Shown: piece after piece, positions 17,548 to 25,775 of the stretch
Layout of the letters: every line of letters begins with the position of its first letter
Numbering within the stretch: the first letter of the stretch is position 1
Assembly: GCF_000472525.1 (NCBI RefSeq)
Contig: NZ_AWZT01000032.1
Span: 325 to 57,423 of the forward strand
DNA: 57,099 bases
Reading direction: 5' to 3'
Origin: Paraburkholderia dilworthii
Lineage (GTDB): Bacteria; Pseudomonadota; Gammaproteobacteria; Burkholderiales; Burkholderiaceae
Notes under the pieces: model-generated
The model's database searches: none
Told to the model about the DNA's origin: nothing
What the model saw: the letters and a program-made list of their open reading frames with translations, nothing else
Translations under genes and position numbers: made by a program

Positions 17548-17580
17548 CGCGAGTGCATGCTGCACTCATCGACGCGCAAA

Positions 17581-18102
17581 TCACAAGCGCAGCTGCTGCA
17601 ACAGATCGAGCCCATGTATGTCGGGCAATCCCATATGCCGACCGACAAACCAGGCCGCGGCCCACGAAGCCGCGACCACGATCAGATCGCAATGCCCGCT
17701 ATTCCATAGGTTCAACGAATGCCGCCGGGCGATCCACGGCACGCCGAGCGGGTTGGGCCAGTCGGCGAGCAGATGCATCAGGCCGCCGCATCCGAAGCCG
17801 AACGCGGGCGCTGCATAGACGGAATGCCCGAGTTCGCGGTACGAAACCGCGAGCAGCGCGATCCAGCCGATGCCCCAATGCGTCAATGTGCGATGCGCGA
17901 TCCACAGCCGGCGTGAGCCTGACCACCACGCGACTTCGAGCCAGTCCGGCGCCGTGCTTCCCCCGACTCCTGCGACAAAGCTCATCAGTACGCCGACATA
18001 AAACGCGCCGCCATGACTGCCGCCGCCGATTCGCGCTACAACCGCCGCCGCGATGACGCCCGCCGCAAAACCGGTTGCGTGATGTGCTTTGCTGGATGCC
18101 AT
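17581..18102 (-). CDS. YdjM/LexA-induced-type inner-membrane metal-dependent hydrolase
   Basis: The 173-residue protein has several hydrophobic segments and scattered His/Asp residues (HHATGF, APDWLE, HRTLTHWG, GGLMHLLADWPNPLG) typical of the YdjM/DUF457 family of membrane-bound putative metal hydrolases. The HRTLTHW and HLLADWPNP elements are the strongest matches. The substrate of the family is unknown. It is a single gene between the AraC-type gene (convergent) and a lipoprotein gene. Confidence 0.75.
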   Translation of the reverse strand: MASSKAHHATGFAAGVIAAAVVARIGGGSHGGAFYVGVLMSFVAGVGGSTAPDWLEVAWWSGSRRLWIAHRTLTHWGIGWIALLAVSYRELGHSVYAAPAFGFGCGGLMHLLADWPNPLGVPWIARRHSLNLWNSGHCDLIVVAASWAAAWFVGRHMGLPDIHGLDLLQQLRL

Positions 18103-18274
18103 TGAAAGTTACGACGCGCCCGCGCCGCATGAAGAACAGGGCGGCTATGTTCGCAGATGGGCGGGCGAAAAAATAGCCGGGAGGTCGATTAAAAAATTGA
18201 TGTCCCGGCATCGCATGTCATGGCTGAATCGAAGGTTCATCTAACGCGAACGAACTGCGCGCCGACTACAACGC

Positions 18275-18631
18275 TCACGTCGCGCAGCGCGCAATATTGA
18301 AGCGCATTTCCGGTTCCGGTGGATCGTCGGGCGCGTTGGCCGGATGCATGACCTTGATAACGGAGCCGGCGTTCGACGACGTCAGCGTGACGAAGTATGA
18401 ATTGTTCGAGTCGGAGCCGACCGCGATCTCCGTCGCGCTGCCCGTGCGCGACAGGCGCACTCGCGACAAGCGACTTTCGAGGCAACTGGCGATATACGCG
18501 GGGGTTCGCTGCGACGACACGTAGATCATGGGCTGCGACGCGTCGCGCGCGGAAGGTCCGCTGGAGGAACCGCAAGCCGCGAGAGTGGCAATGGCAACCG
18601 CGGCTGGAGCAAGCAGAAAGGTTCGTTTCAT
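18275..18631 (-). CDS. Small hypothetical lipoprotein
   Basis: The 118-residue product begins MKRTFLLAPAAVAIATLAAC, a lipoprotein signal with lipobox LAAC, followed by a Ser-rich linker. The mature part (about 100 residues) contains PMIYVSSQRTPAYIASCLE and a C-terminal FNIARC; two cysteines could form a disulphide. It should be anchored to a membrane in the envelope. No function is recognised. Start is ATG 18631; a longer frame from a TTG at 18826 would bury the signal peptide and is rejected. A promoter-like pair lies at 18852-18881. Confidence 0.7.
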   Translation of the reverse strand: MKRTFLLAPAAVAIATLAACGSSSGPSARDASQPMIYVSSQRTPAYIASCLESRLSRVRLSRTGSATEIAVGSDSNNSYFVTLTSSNAGSVIKVMHPANAPDDPPEPEMRFNIARCAT

Positions 18632-18851
18632 GGTGAGGTCGTCGGCGTCCCCGGTCATGTGCGGGAACCTGGTGCGCGGGCGAAGCATAACGCGCTCGAT
18701 GCGACGACCAATACGGCGATCGACGCAGTGCCATGCTTCGCGACAAAGCCGCCTTTCACATTGCGATCGTGCTGCGAACATTGCTTGCGAACCCAGCCTG
18801 CAAACAGAGTTCGAAAACACGCTCAATCGCGATGAAAAATGCGGACGCCCG

Positions 18852-18881
18852 AGTATAACGAGCGCACGCTTGCGCCGTCAG
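18852..18881 (-). promoter_or_regulatory. Leftward sigma70-like promoter upstream of the lipoprotein gene
   Basis: Reading the minus strand, CTGACG (18881-18876) and TATACT (18857-18852) are separated by 18 bases. The -10 is strong and the -35 moderate. It lies directly after the porin terminator, where a new transcript would be expected to begin. Confidence 0.45.
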
Positions 18882-18910
18882 TTTCGTTACAAGCTGAAAC
18901 GTCGTGCATG

Positions 18911-18946
18911 AAAAAACCCGCAGCGCGATCGTGTCGCGCGCGGGTT
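18911..18946 (-). terminator. Rho-independent terminator of the porin gene
   Basis: On the minus strand, AACCCGC...GCGGGTT arms (18946-18940 and 18921-18915) with an inner GCGCGA/TCGCGC stem are followed by a run of T (18916-18911). It lies 50 bases beyond the porin stop codon. Confidence 0.8.
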
Positions 18947-18996
18947 AGCGGGCAGAGCGGATCGGTCAACCCGCGCTGCAAACACTGCGTGAAAAT

Positions 18997-20148
18997 TTAG
19001 AAGCGGTGACGCAGGCCGACAGCGGCGGCCACCTGATTACCCGTCGACGACGGCGCGAGCGTGTTGATCGCCGCCACGTTCGCGCCGAAGTTGCCGAGTT
19101 CGCCGGACGCGTGCTGATACACACCTTCCACGTAGACGTCGGTACGCTTGCTTAGCGAGTAGTCGCCTTGCAGCGACACCGTATGCCACTTCGGATCGCC
19201 CGAACCGTTCGAGCCTGACATCTTGCCGTCCGTGAAGGTGTACGAAGCCGCGAGGCTCATGGCCGGCGTCAGCGCGTAGCGGCCGTTCACTTCGTAGTTG
19301 TCCAGATGCAGGTTGGTGCCGGCGATGCCAGGCAGCGTCGCGCCGCCGACGTCGATACCGGTAATGCCGTCCAGTTGGGTATGCGTGTACACGAAGCCCG
19401 CTGTTGCCGGACCGTAAGAATAGTTGATGCCCGCACCGAACGTGCGCTGCAGGTTCGCCGCGACCTGCGCCGTGCCGTCGCCTTGCGACACCGCGCCGCT
19501 CAGGTTCGAGCTGCCCGACTTGTTCAGTTGCAGGTAAGCCGCGGCAACGCTCAGCGGGCCGTTGTCATACGAAGCGCCCGCGCTCCACGCGCGATTGTTC
19601 GAGAACTGCCCGGCCGAATTGCTGAAGCCGTACAGACCGCCGAACTTCAGGCCCGCGTAGTTCGCGCTCGTGTACTTGACCGCGTTCTTGATCGAGAACG
19701 AGTTGTCCAGATTATCGTTGTCGAACGGGTGGGCCGCGAGATTGTTGCCGTAGCCAGCGCCCGCCTCCGACAGCGGTGCAAGATAGTCGACCACGGAATC
19801 GTATTGGCGGCCGAGCGTCAGCGCGCCGAACTGGTCGCTCTTCAGCCCGACAAAAGCCTGGCGGTTGAACATCGTGTTGCCTTCCGAGAACTGGCCGTTA
19901 TTCAGATTGAAGCCGTTCTCCAACGTGAAGATGGCGTGCAGACCGCCGCCCAGGTCTTCGCTGCCGCGCAAGCCGAAGTACGTGTTCGACACCGAACCGC
20001 TACCTTGCTGCCAGTTGCTGTGGCCGCCCTGGTTGTTCGAGTACACGAGGCCGGCGTCGAGCGTGCCGTACAAGGTGACGCTGCTTTGTGCGTGTGCGTT
20101 GAGCGCGAATGCGCCCATGAGACCTGCTGCGATGAGGGTTCTTTTCAT
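18997..20148 (-). CDS. Outer-membrane general porin (OmpC-like, Gram-negative porin family)
   Basis: The 383-residue product has a signal peptide MKRTLIAAGLMGAFALNAHA cleaved before QSSVTLYG, the classic Burkholderia porin N-terminus SSVTLYGTLDAGL, alternating beta strands, and a C-terminal GLRHRF ending in Phe as needed for BAM-dependent insertion. It forms a trimeric diffusion pore in the outer membrane. I start at ATG 20148 with GGAG upstream; the frame from 20184 would precede the signal peptide. It is a single transcript with its own terminator. Substrate preference cannot be read. Confidence 0.92.
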   Translation of the reverse strand: MKRTLIAAGLMGAFALNAHAQSSVTLYGTLDAGLVYSNNQGGHSNWQQGSGSVSNTYFGLRGSEDLGGGLHAIFTLENGFNLNNGQFSEGNTMFNRQAFVGLKSDQFGALTLGRQYDSVVDYLAPLSEAGAGYGNNLAAHPFDNDNLDNSFSIKNAVKYTSANYAGLKFGGLYGFSNSAGQFSNNRAWSAGASYDNGPLSVAAAYLQLNKSGSSNLSGAVSQGDGTAQVAANLQRTFGAGINYSYGPATAGFVYTHTQLDGITGIDVGGATLPGIAGTNLHLDNYEVNGRYALTPAMSLAASYTFTDGKMSGSNGSGDPKWHTVSLQGDYSLSKRTDVYVEGVYQHASGELGNFGANVAAINTLAPSSTGNQVAAAVGLRHRF

Positions 20149-20779
20149 TTCATGACTCCAGGGACAATGCATCGAGAATCGCATTCGGGTGCGGGCCGTG
20201 GATTGCGCCGGTTGCGCCGGCCGCGTGACGATCCGCTGCGAAGTGTATTCCCGCTATTCCGTTATTTAATCGCGAATAGCGCAACAGTCATTTCCGGAAT
20301 CCGTAATGAAGCGATCCGAATAGCGTAAGTGCGGATAAATAAAGATGAAATTGCAATTCACGTGAATAAGAGCCGTATTGGAAATCATTGCGATGTTGTC
20401 CGCGCGCGACGGCTTTCGCGGCCTTATTGCCAAAGCAGGCGGCGCTGGCGAGCGTGCGTTCTGATTCTCTTCGGATCGCGCAATGATTAGTTCCTTCTGT
20501 CGCGCTCTATTCGATTCTCCAGTAGTTCTACAATCCGCTTGCCCCACAAAAGGGTGTCTTTTTCATCTTTTATACGCGGCTTTCGGGCCGCGTTTTTTTG
20601 TTATTTTATTGCGGCTTTATAAGTTCCGCCTAATTGGCGAAAAGCATTATGTCACTGCACGAAATGACCGCGACGACTTGTCCGTTCGTCAGGGCACGGT
20701 GTCCGGCGCACGGGAGCCGGGTAGAATTGCATGCTCGAGATGTGTCTTAAGCCCAGCAGCGAAAGTGAGCGAACCTGTA
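20149..20779. other. Long intergenic region with an orphan rightward terminator
   Basis: This 630-base gap between the divergent porin and a rightward hypothetical gene is AT-richer than its neighbours. It must hold the porin promoter and leader on the left. A clear rightward terminator sits at 20575-20599 although no rightward gene precedes it, so a small RNA between about 20300 and 20599 is possible. A frame open from 20483 has no resemblance to a protein until the conserved gene starting near 20780. Confidence 0.5.
20575..20599 (+). terminator. Rho-independent terminator with no upstream gene
   Basis: CGCGGC-TTTCGG-GCCGCG (20575-20592) followed by seven T (20593-20599). Stem and T-run are textbook. 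It points rightward, away from the porin. Confidence 0.75.
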
Positions 20780-21340
20780 ATGACCGATCCAACCCTTCCA
20801 TCGTCCGACAAGGCTGTTGATCCCGCGGCGGAAGATCTGCCTGCAGCGGACAGCATGCCGCTCGACGCCGAATTCGAGGCGGTGCACGAAGCGCGTCTTT
20901 GGCGCGACGACGGCTGGACCGCGCGCGTCATCAAGAATGAAGACGACGAAGGCTGGGCCGTCGAAATGATCAAGGACGGCGAAGCGGAGCCCGCGCTTGT
21001 CGGCCCGTGGACAATGGGCCGCAACAAGAAAGACCCGAAGCCGCTCGACACCGGCGCATTCAACACGCTCGTGAAAACCGCGTCTGAAGTGTTGCGCCGT
21101 CATGAGCAGCAGTTGCGCGCGCAACTTCATAAGGAAGTGCGTGTGGCCAGTGCGGACGGCAACGACGAACTCGACATCACGCTCGACATCGTGCCGGATG
21201 AAGACGAACCGTACGCGCTGCTCACCGCGCTCGATACATTCGGCGAACAACTCGCGCAAGTGCAGGTGGCGCCCAATTTCAAACTCAGCAAAGCGAGCGC
21301 TTCGGCATGGGTCGAGAATGAATTCCGGCGGCCGGGCTGA
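20780..21340 (+). CDS. Conserved-type hypothetical cytoplasmic protein
   Basis: A 186-residue acidic protein with no signal or membrane segment. Central blocks such as RLWRDDGWTARVIKNEDDEGWAVEMI and the tail FKLSKASASAWVENEF suggest a compact alpha/beta fold common to Burkholderia relatives, but I do not recognise a functional family. ATG 20780 is chosen; an in-frame GTG at 20765 (adding five residues) is an equally possible start, and neither has a strong ribosome site. Confidence 0.6.
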   Translation: MTDPTLPSSDKAVDPAAEDLPAADSMPLDAEFEAVHEARLWRDDGWTARVIKNEDDEGWAVEMIKDGEAEPALVGPWTMGRNKKDPKPLDTGAFNTLVKTASEVLRRHEQQLRAQLHKEVRVASADGNDELDITLDIVPDEDEPYALLTALDTFGEQLAQVQVAPNFKLSKASASAWVENEFRRPG

Positions 21341-21389
21341 GGCCAGTTTCTAACCTCGGGAGTGGTTGGAGCTAAAGTATTACCAAACG

Positions 21390-21407
21390 CTGTCAATATA
21401 CTTTCAC
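21390..21407 (+). promoter_or_regulatory. Candidate Pho box upstream of the PhoX-type phosphatase gene
   Basis: CTGTCAATATACTTTCAC resembles the 18-bp Pho box (CTGTCAT-N4-CTGTCAC type), with both half-sites 11 bases apart. A weaker third repeat (ACTTCATAG) follows at the same period. It lies 113 bases before the phosphatase start, consistent with PhoB activation under phosphate limitation. Confidence 0.6.
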
Positions 21408-21519
21408 ATTCACTTCATAGAATCCTCGCGTCATAGCGGCGCGAGCGTCAACATGCGGTTCGAATCCGAGTCGTGCCGGCTGTGAGTCACCCACGCCACC
21501 CACACAGGATTACGACAAC

Positions 21520-23475
21520 ATGGCTGAGCCGTTCGACCCCTCCCGCCGCAAGGCCCTGAAACTGTTCGCCGGTGTACCGATGCTGCCGTTAGGCGGTCTC
21601 GCCACGGCTTCGATGTTGAGCGCCTGCGGAGGCGGCAGCGACGATCTGGCGACGCCGGTCAAGCCGGTTGCCAATTTCGTGTCCGCGGCTTTTAGCGCGA
21701 TGGCCGCACCTACGCTGGCCGATCCTGCCGCTATGGCAAAAACAACGGTCGGCTCCACGTTGACCGTGCAACTGAGCGACGGCAGCAGCCGCACATTCAA
21801 GCTCTCGTACCAGCCGTTCTTCATTACGGGCGACATGGTGCCCAACATCCAGGGCGGGACGATTCTCGCGGGCGGCTATGTGGATATCAACAATCAGCCG
21901 ATTATCGACAAATCGGTTGCGGGCAACGAGCGTCAGTTCTACTCCGATTGCCCGGACGGCAGTTCGCTGATCCGCCTCGACAATCCCACGGTGAAGGGCG
22001 TCAAGGGCAATGCGGTGTTCGCAGTCGTCCAGTTCGAGTACGCGACGCGCGACCAGAGCCTCGTGTCGATGTACGGCCAGCTGCCGTCGCCAATCGCGGT
22101 GCTGACGCTCGATCAGGATCCCGCCACCGGCAAGCTCACGCTAATCGGCTATCACAACGTCGATACCTCGAAGGTGCACGGCTTGTGGATCACCTGCGGC
22201 GCGAGCCTGTCGCCGTGGAACACGCACCTGTCGAGCGAGGAGTACGAGCCGGACGCTGCGACCATCGGCTCCAATAGCCAGTTCAAGGGCTTCAGCCGCA
22301 ACCTGTACGGCAGCGAAACGACGGCGAATCCATATCACTATGGCCACCTGCCCGAAGTCACCGTTAATCCGGACGGCACCGGCTCGATCAAGAAGCACTA
22401 CTGCCTTGGCCGCATCTCGCACGAACTGGTTCAGGTGATGCCGGACAAGCGCACCGTGCTGATGGGCGACGACGCGACCAACGGCGGCCTCTTCATGTTC
22501 ATTGCCGACCGCGAGGCCGACCTGTCGGCGGGCACTCTGTACGTCGCAAAATGGACGCAGGTGTCGTCGAGCGGCGCGGGCGCGGCGACGCTTTCGTGGA
22601 TCAACCTGGGCCACGCGACCAGCGCCGAAATCGAGTCGCTCGCGAACACACTGACCGCGGCCGACATCATGGACGTCAAGACCGCCGATCCGCTCGACAC
22701 GTCCTACACGAAGATCAACTTCAACGGCACGTTCCACTGGATCCGTGTGAAGCCGGGCATGATCAAAGCGGCGACTTTCCTCGAGACGCATCGTTACGCG
22801 GCGCTCGCGGGCGGCAGCATGGGCTTCACGAAGCTCGAAGGCACGACCGTCAATATCAAGGACAAGGTGCTGTATTCGGCGATGTCGCGTGTCGAGAAAT
22901 CGATGGTGCGGGGCAACGCCGCATCGACGGACGTGGCCGTCGACAAAGCCATCAGTGCCGGCGCGGTCTATGCGCTCAATATGAAGGGCGGCCAGCTCGA
23001 CCGCAGCGGCGGCGCGATCAATAGCGAGTGGGTGCCGGTCGATATGGCGGCGCCCGCGGCGCTGGTCGGCGAGGATCTATCAGCCGCCGACGCGCTCGGC
23101 AACACGGCGAACGCCGAGCGCATTGCGAACCCGGACAACCTGAAGTTTTCGGAGAAGCTGCGCACGCTCTTTATCGGCGAGGACAGCAGCATGCACGTGA
23201 ATAACTTCCTGTGGGCGTACAACGTGGACACCAAGACGCTGTCGCGCGTGCTGTCGTGTCCGGCGGGCGCGGAGTCGACGGGCCTGCATGCCGTCGACGA
23301 AATCAACGGCTGGACCTATGTGATGAGCAACTTCCAGCACGTCGGCGATTGGGAAAGTCCGTTGCACGACAAGGTCAAGGCCACGCTCGATCCGCTGGTG
23401 CGAGCCAACTACAAGGATCGCTTTGGCGCGACGGTCGGCTATCTGACGGCCGATCCGACGTCGATCAGGTTATAA
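21520..23475 (+). CDS. PhoX-family (DUF839) alkaline phosphatase, Tat-exported
   Basis: The 651-residue product carries a twin-arginine signal (SRRKALKLF) followed by a hydrophobic stretch and LSACGGGSDD, which may also act as a lipobox. The mature part matches PhoX/DUF839 proteins in length and blocks such as FSRNLYG, HYCLGRISHELVQVMPDKRTVLMGDDATNGGLFMFIAD and ENGSMGFTKLEG-like NxGxxFTKLEGT. PhoX enzymes are calcium/iron phosphatases that release phosphate from organic phosphoesters outside the cytoplasm. The candidate Pho box upstream supports phosphate-starvation control. The symbol is left blank because DUF839 paralogues are not all proven phosphatases. Confidence 0.8.
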   Translation: MAEPFDPSRRKALKLFAGVPMLPLGGLATASMLSACGGGSDDLATPVKPVANFVSAAFSAMAAPTLADPAAMAKTTVGSTLTVQLSDGSSRTFKLSYQPFFITGDMVPNIQGGTILAGGYVDINNQPIIDKSVAGNERQFYSDCPDGSSLIRLDNPTVKGVKGNAVFAVVQFEYATRDQSLVSMYGQLPSPIAVLTLDQDPATGKLTLIGYHNVDTSKVHGLWITCGASLSPWNTHLSSEEYEPDAATIGSNSQFKGFSRNLYGSETTANPYHYGHLPEVTVNPDGTGSIKKHYCLGRISHELVQVMPDKRTVLMGDDATNGGLFMFIADREADLSAGTLYVAKWTQVSSSGAGAATLSWINLGHATSAEIESLANTLTAADIMDVKTADPLDTSYTKINFNGTFHWIRVKPGMIKAATFLETHRYAALAGGSMGFTKLEGTTVNIKDKVLYSAMSRVEKSMVRGNAASTDVAVDKAISAGAVYALNMKGGQLDRSGGAINSEWVPVDMAAPAALVGEDLSAADALGNTANAERIANPDNLKFSEKLRTLFIGEDSSMHVNNFLWAYNVDTKTLSRVLSCPAGAESTGLHAVDEINGWTYVMSNFQHVGDWESPLHDKVKATLDPLVRANYKDRFGATVGYLTADPTSIRL

Positions 23476-23509
23476 CGCGGCGGTAGGCGGCGGATAGTGA
23501 AGCGCCGCC

Positions 23510-23968
23510 TCAACTGCGCTTGCAGAAGATCGCTGTGATGAGCGGCGCCACGCGGTGGACGATTGCCGTGCCGCCGGCTGCCGTCACCGCGGACCGTACC
23601 TTCGATTCGCTTCCGAACACCACCACGCCATAGGCCGAGCGCGCGACCGGCTCGCCTTCCCCGACGCGAAACATCGGGTCGTCCTTCTCGTATCCGACCA
23701 CCGCGAAAATGTGAAATCCGAACGCGGTCAGGTCCGCCCCTTGCGCGGGAGAAAACGCATTGATCGAGTTGCTTTCGACGCGCGTCGGCTTCGGATCGAT
23801 TAGTTGTTGTCCCGCAAGATCGGCGATGAACTGATGCCCGCTTTCGTTGCAGGCAAGCGGCGCATCAAGAGCAGTCGCGTGAGCGGCAAGCGGCAACGCG
23901 CCGCTCGCGACAGCAAGTGCGGCCGCGCAGAAAGCACGCGATGCGGCAGACGAAAGAAAGCGTTTCAT
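23510..23968 (-). CDS. Exported hypothetical protein
   Basis: A 152-residue protein with a signal peptide (MKRFLSSAASRAFCAAALAV..., cleavage after AHA). The mature part holds ACNESGHQFIADLAGQQLIDPKPTRVESNSINAF and ends with ITAIFCKRS; two cysteines may pair. No family is recognised. It is likely periplasmic. Start is ATG 23968; the frame extends to 24058 but residues before 23968 do not look like a signal. It is convergent with the PhoX-type gene. Confidence 0.65.
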   Translation of the reverse strand: MKRFLSSAASRAFCAAALAVASGALPLAAHATALDAPLACNESGHQFIADLAGQQLIDPKPTRVESNSINAFSPAQGADLTAFGFHIFAVVGYEKDDPMFRVGEGEPVARSAYGVVVFGSESKVRSAVTAAGGTAIVHRVAPLITAIFCKRS

Positions 23969-24237
23969 AGCATGGAGAACGGCATATTCGATGTAGCGCG
24001 ATGTAGTGTGTTCGCAACGGGCGGCGCGGCGAGAAGCAGCGGCCCGCACAACCTGCAAAGGCGTTGCGCATCGAAGTGATCCGGCGGGGCAGGCGCAACA
24101 GGATTCGCACTTTATCGCGATTCGGCCAATCCTGCTTTATGGATGCGGCTAGCAAACAAAGCGGCGAGCCCGACGAACCGCAAAGAAACTAACGGGAAGA
24201 AAGCAATCTTTCTCGATCCCGTATATATTTCCGGGTT

Positions 24238-24945
24238 ATGAATTCGCGACCCCAGACTCCTATTAACGTGCCGCCGCCCAGAACCTGGGACGCGCGGCTG
24301 GCCCGCCGGCTCGTGACACCGCTTGTCAATACGCGCGTTACGCCTAATCATCTGACTACGCTGCGCCTGCTGATCGGCGTCTCGGGCGCGCTATGCCTCG
24401 CGCGCGGCGGATTCGCGTGGGCCAATGCCGGCGCGGTTCTCATTGTGCTGTCCAACTTCGTCGACCATACCGACGGCGAGCTTGCGCGCATCGGCGGAAA
24501 GTCGAGCCGTATCGGTCATTTTTACGACCTCGCTTGCGACGCGCTCGTCACTGTCATGCTGTTTATCGGCATGGGTATAGGCGCGGGCGATTCGAACGTG
24601 GGCATCGGCGGCCTCACGGTCGCGCCGGGTTGGCTCGGTGCTGTCGCCGGCATTGCCGTCGCGCTGATCTTTTTCCTGCGCATGCGCATCGAGGAAATGG
24701 CCGGCAAGGCGGGCACGAAGCAGGCCGCCGTCGGCGGCTTCGAAACGGAAGACGTGCTGTATCTGCTACCCATCGTCACGCTGACGAGCGTCGTCCTGCC
24801 GTTCGTCGTGGTTGCCTCGATTGGCGCGCCGCTCTTCGCGGTCTGGGTCATGATCGACTACTGGCGCGTGGCGCGCCGCAGCGTGCAGCCCGCCGTGGCT
24901 GGCTCGGGCGCTCCAGAAACCCATCAGGTATTGGCCGGCAAATGA
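24238..24945 (+). CDS. CDP-alcohol phosphatidyltransferase family enzyme
   Basis: The 235-residue integral membrane protein has the complete family signature: D76-x2-D79-G80-x2-A83-R84-x8-G93-x3-D97-x3-D101. Such enzymes move a phospho-alcohol from a CDP-alcohol to a second alcohol, releasing CMP, in the inner membrane. About five or six hydrophobic segments follow. It is not an obvious PgsA or PssA. It overlaps the next gene by four bases (ATGA), starting a four-gene cluster whose last gene encodes a cytidylyltransferase-like enzyme that could provide its CDP substrate. A hairpin-forming repeat (AGAAAG-CAAT-CTTTCT, 24198-24213) and TATATA (24222-24227) lie just upstream. Confidence 0.88.
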   Translation: MNSRPQTPINVPPPRTWDARLARRLVTPLVNTRVTPNHLTTLRLLIGVSGALCLARGGFAWANAGAVLIVLSNFVDHTDGELARIGGKSSRIGHFYDLACDALVTVMLFIGMGIGAGDSNVGIGGLTVAPGWLGAVAGIAVALIFFLRMRIEEMAGKAGTKQAAVGGFETEDVLYLLPIVTLTSVVLPFVVVASIGAPLFAVWVMIDYWRVARRSVQPAVAGSGAPETHQVLAGK

Positions 24946-25775
24946 GTACACACGCCGAAGACGACGTGGCCGCATCGATTTCCACCGAACGTACTGTGTC
25001 TGCCATGCAGACGGTGCCCGCCGCGCCGGACGCCGAGCGCGCGGTCGCGAGCCGCACCCGAACGTTCGATAATCTGCGCTTGCGCAAGGACTTCGCGGAC
25101 CAGGGCGCCTTCCTTTATCTGGAAGATTTCCTCGCGCCGGAAGTGACCGCGCAACTCGTGCACAGCGCGCGCGCGCTCCTCGACGAAGTGAACCGCAACT
25201 ACCTGCCGGGCCACAAGCAGGGCGGCAGCGTGAGCCGTCATACGATCGACCGTCTCGCGCCGTTCATCGCCGAACTGTATCGTTCGAAGGAGTTGATCGG
25301 CTGGCTCGAGCAACTGAGCGGCGACAAGCTGCAAGTGTCGCCGGCGGACGATCCGCACGCGTACGCGCTGTATTACTACACGCGACCGGGCGATCACATT
25401 GGCTGGCACTACGACACTTCGTACTATGACGGGCGCCGCTACACGTTGCTGTTAGGCGTGATCGACGAATCGTCGTGCCGGCTCGACTACGAATTGCACA
25501 CGCGCAATCCGGATGTACCGGATCAGCCGGGCTCGGTTCAGATTCCGCCTGGCGGCCTCGTGTTTTTCGACGGCGACAAGCTGCGTCATCGCATCACGCC
25601 GGCCGGCCCGAACGAGATGCGCGTGTCGCTCACTTTTGAATACGTCACGGACCCGAACATGCGTCCGTGGCGCCGTCTGATTTCCAACATGAAAGATGCA
25701 ATCGCGTATTTCGGCTTTCGCCAGGTGTTTCGCCAGATGACTCGAGCGAAAACCGGCGGCAAGGACCGCGCATGA
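24942..25775 (+). CDS. 2-oxoglutarate/Fe(II)-dependent oxygenase family protein
   Basis: The 277-residue cytoplasmic protein has the iron-binding facial triad H156-x-D158 (GWHYDTSYYDG) and H216 (KLRHRIT), with R227 (EMRVSLTFEY) placed to bind 2-oxoglutarate. An N-terminal 45-residue segment is disordered. It resembles PKHD/P4H-type hydroxylases. Start at ATG 24942 overlaps the CDP-alcohol transferase stop, and its own stop overlaps the next ATG, so it is translationally coupled on both sides. Context suggests it hydroxylates a lipid, lipid headgroup or its precursor; no direct evidence for the substrate. Confidence 0.82.
   Translation: MSTHAEDDVAASISTERTVSAMQTVPAAPDAERAVASRTRTFDNLRLRKDFADQGAFLYLEDFLAPEVTAQLVHSARALLDEVNRNYLPGHKQGGSVSRHTIDRLAPFIAELYRSKELIGWLEQLSGDKLQVSPADDPHAYALYYYTRPGDHIGWHYDTSYYDGRRYTLLLGVIDESSCRLDYELHTRNPDVPDQPGSVQIPPGGLVFFDGDKLRHRITPAGPNEMRVSLTFEYVTDPNMRPWRRLISNMKDAIAYFGFRQVFRQMTRAKTGGKDRA

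Larger units (their letters stand above)
18632..18996. other. Intergenic region holding a promoter and the porin terminator
   Basis: This 365-base gap contains the leftward promoter candidate at 18852-18881 and the leftward terminator at 18911-18946. Otherwise I see no gene in it. If the promoter serves the lipoprotein gene, its leader would be about 215 bases long. Confidence 0.5.

Noticed and set aside
18632..18826. Upstream extension of the lipoprotein gene from a TTG at 18826
   Set aside because: It would put a basic, Cys-rich stretch before a clear lipoprotein signal peptide.
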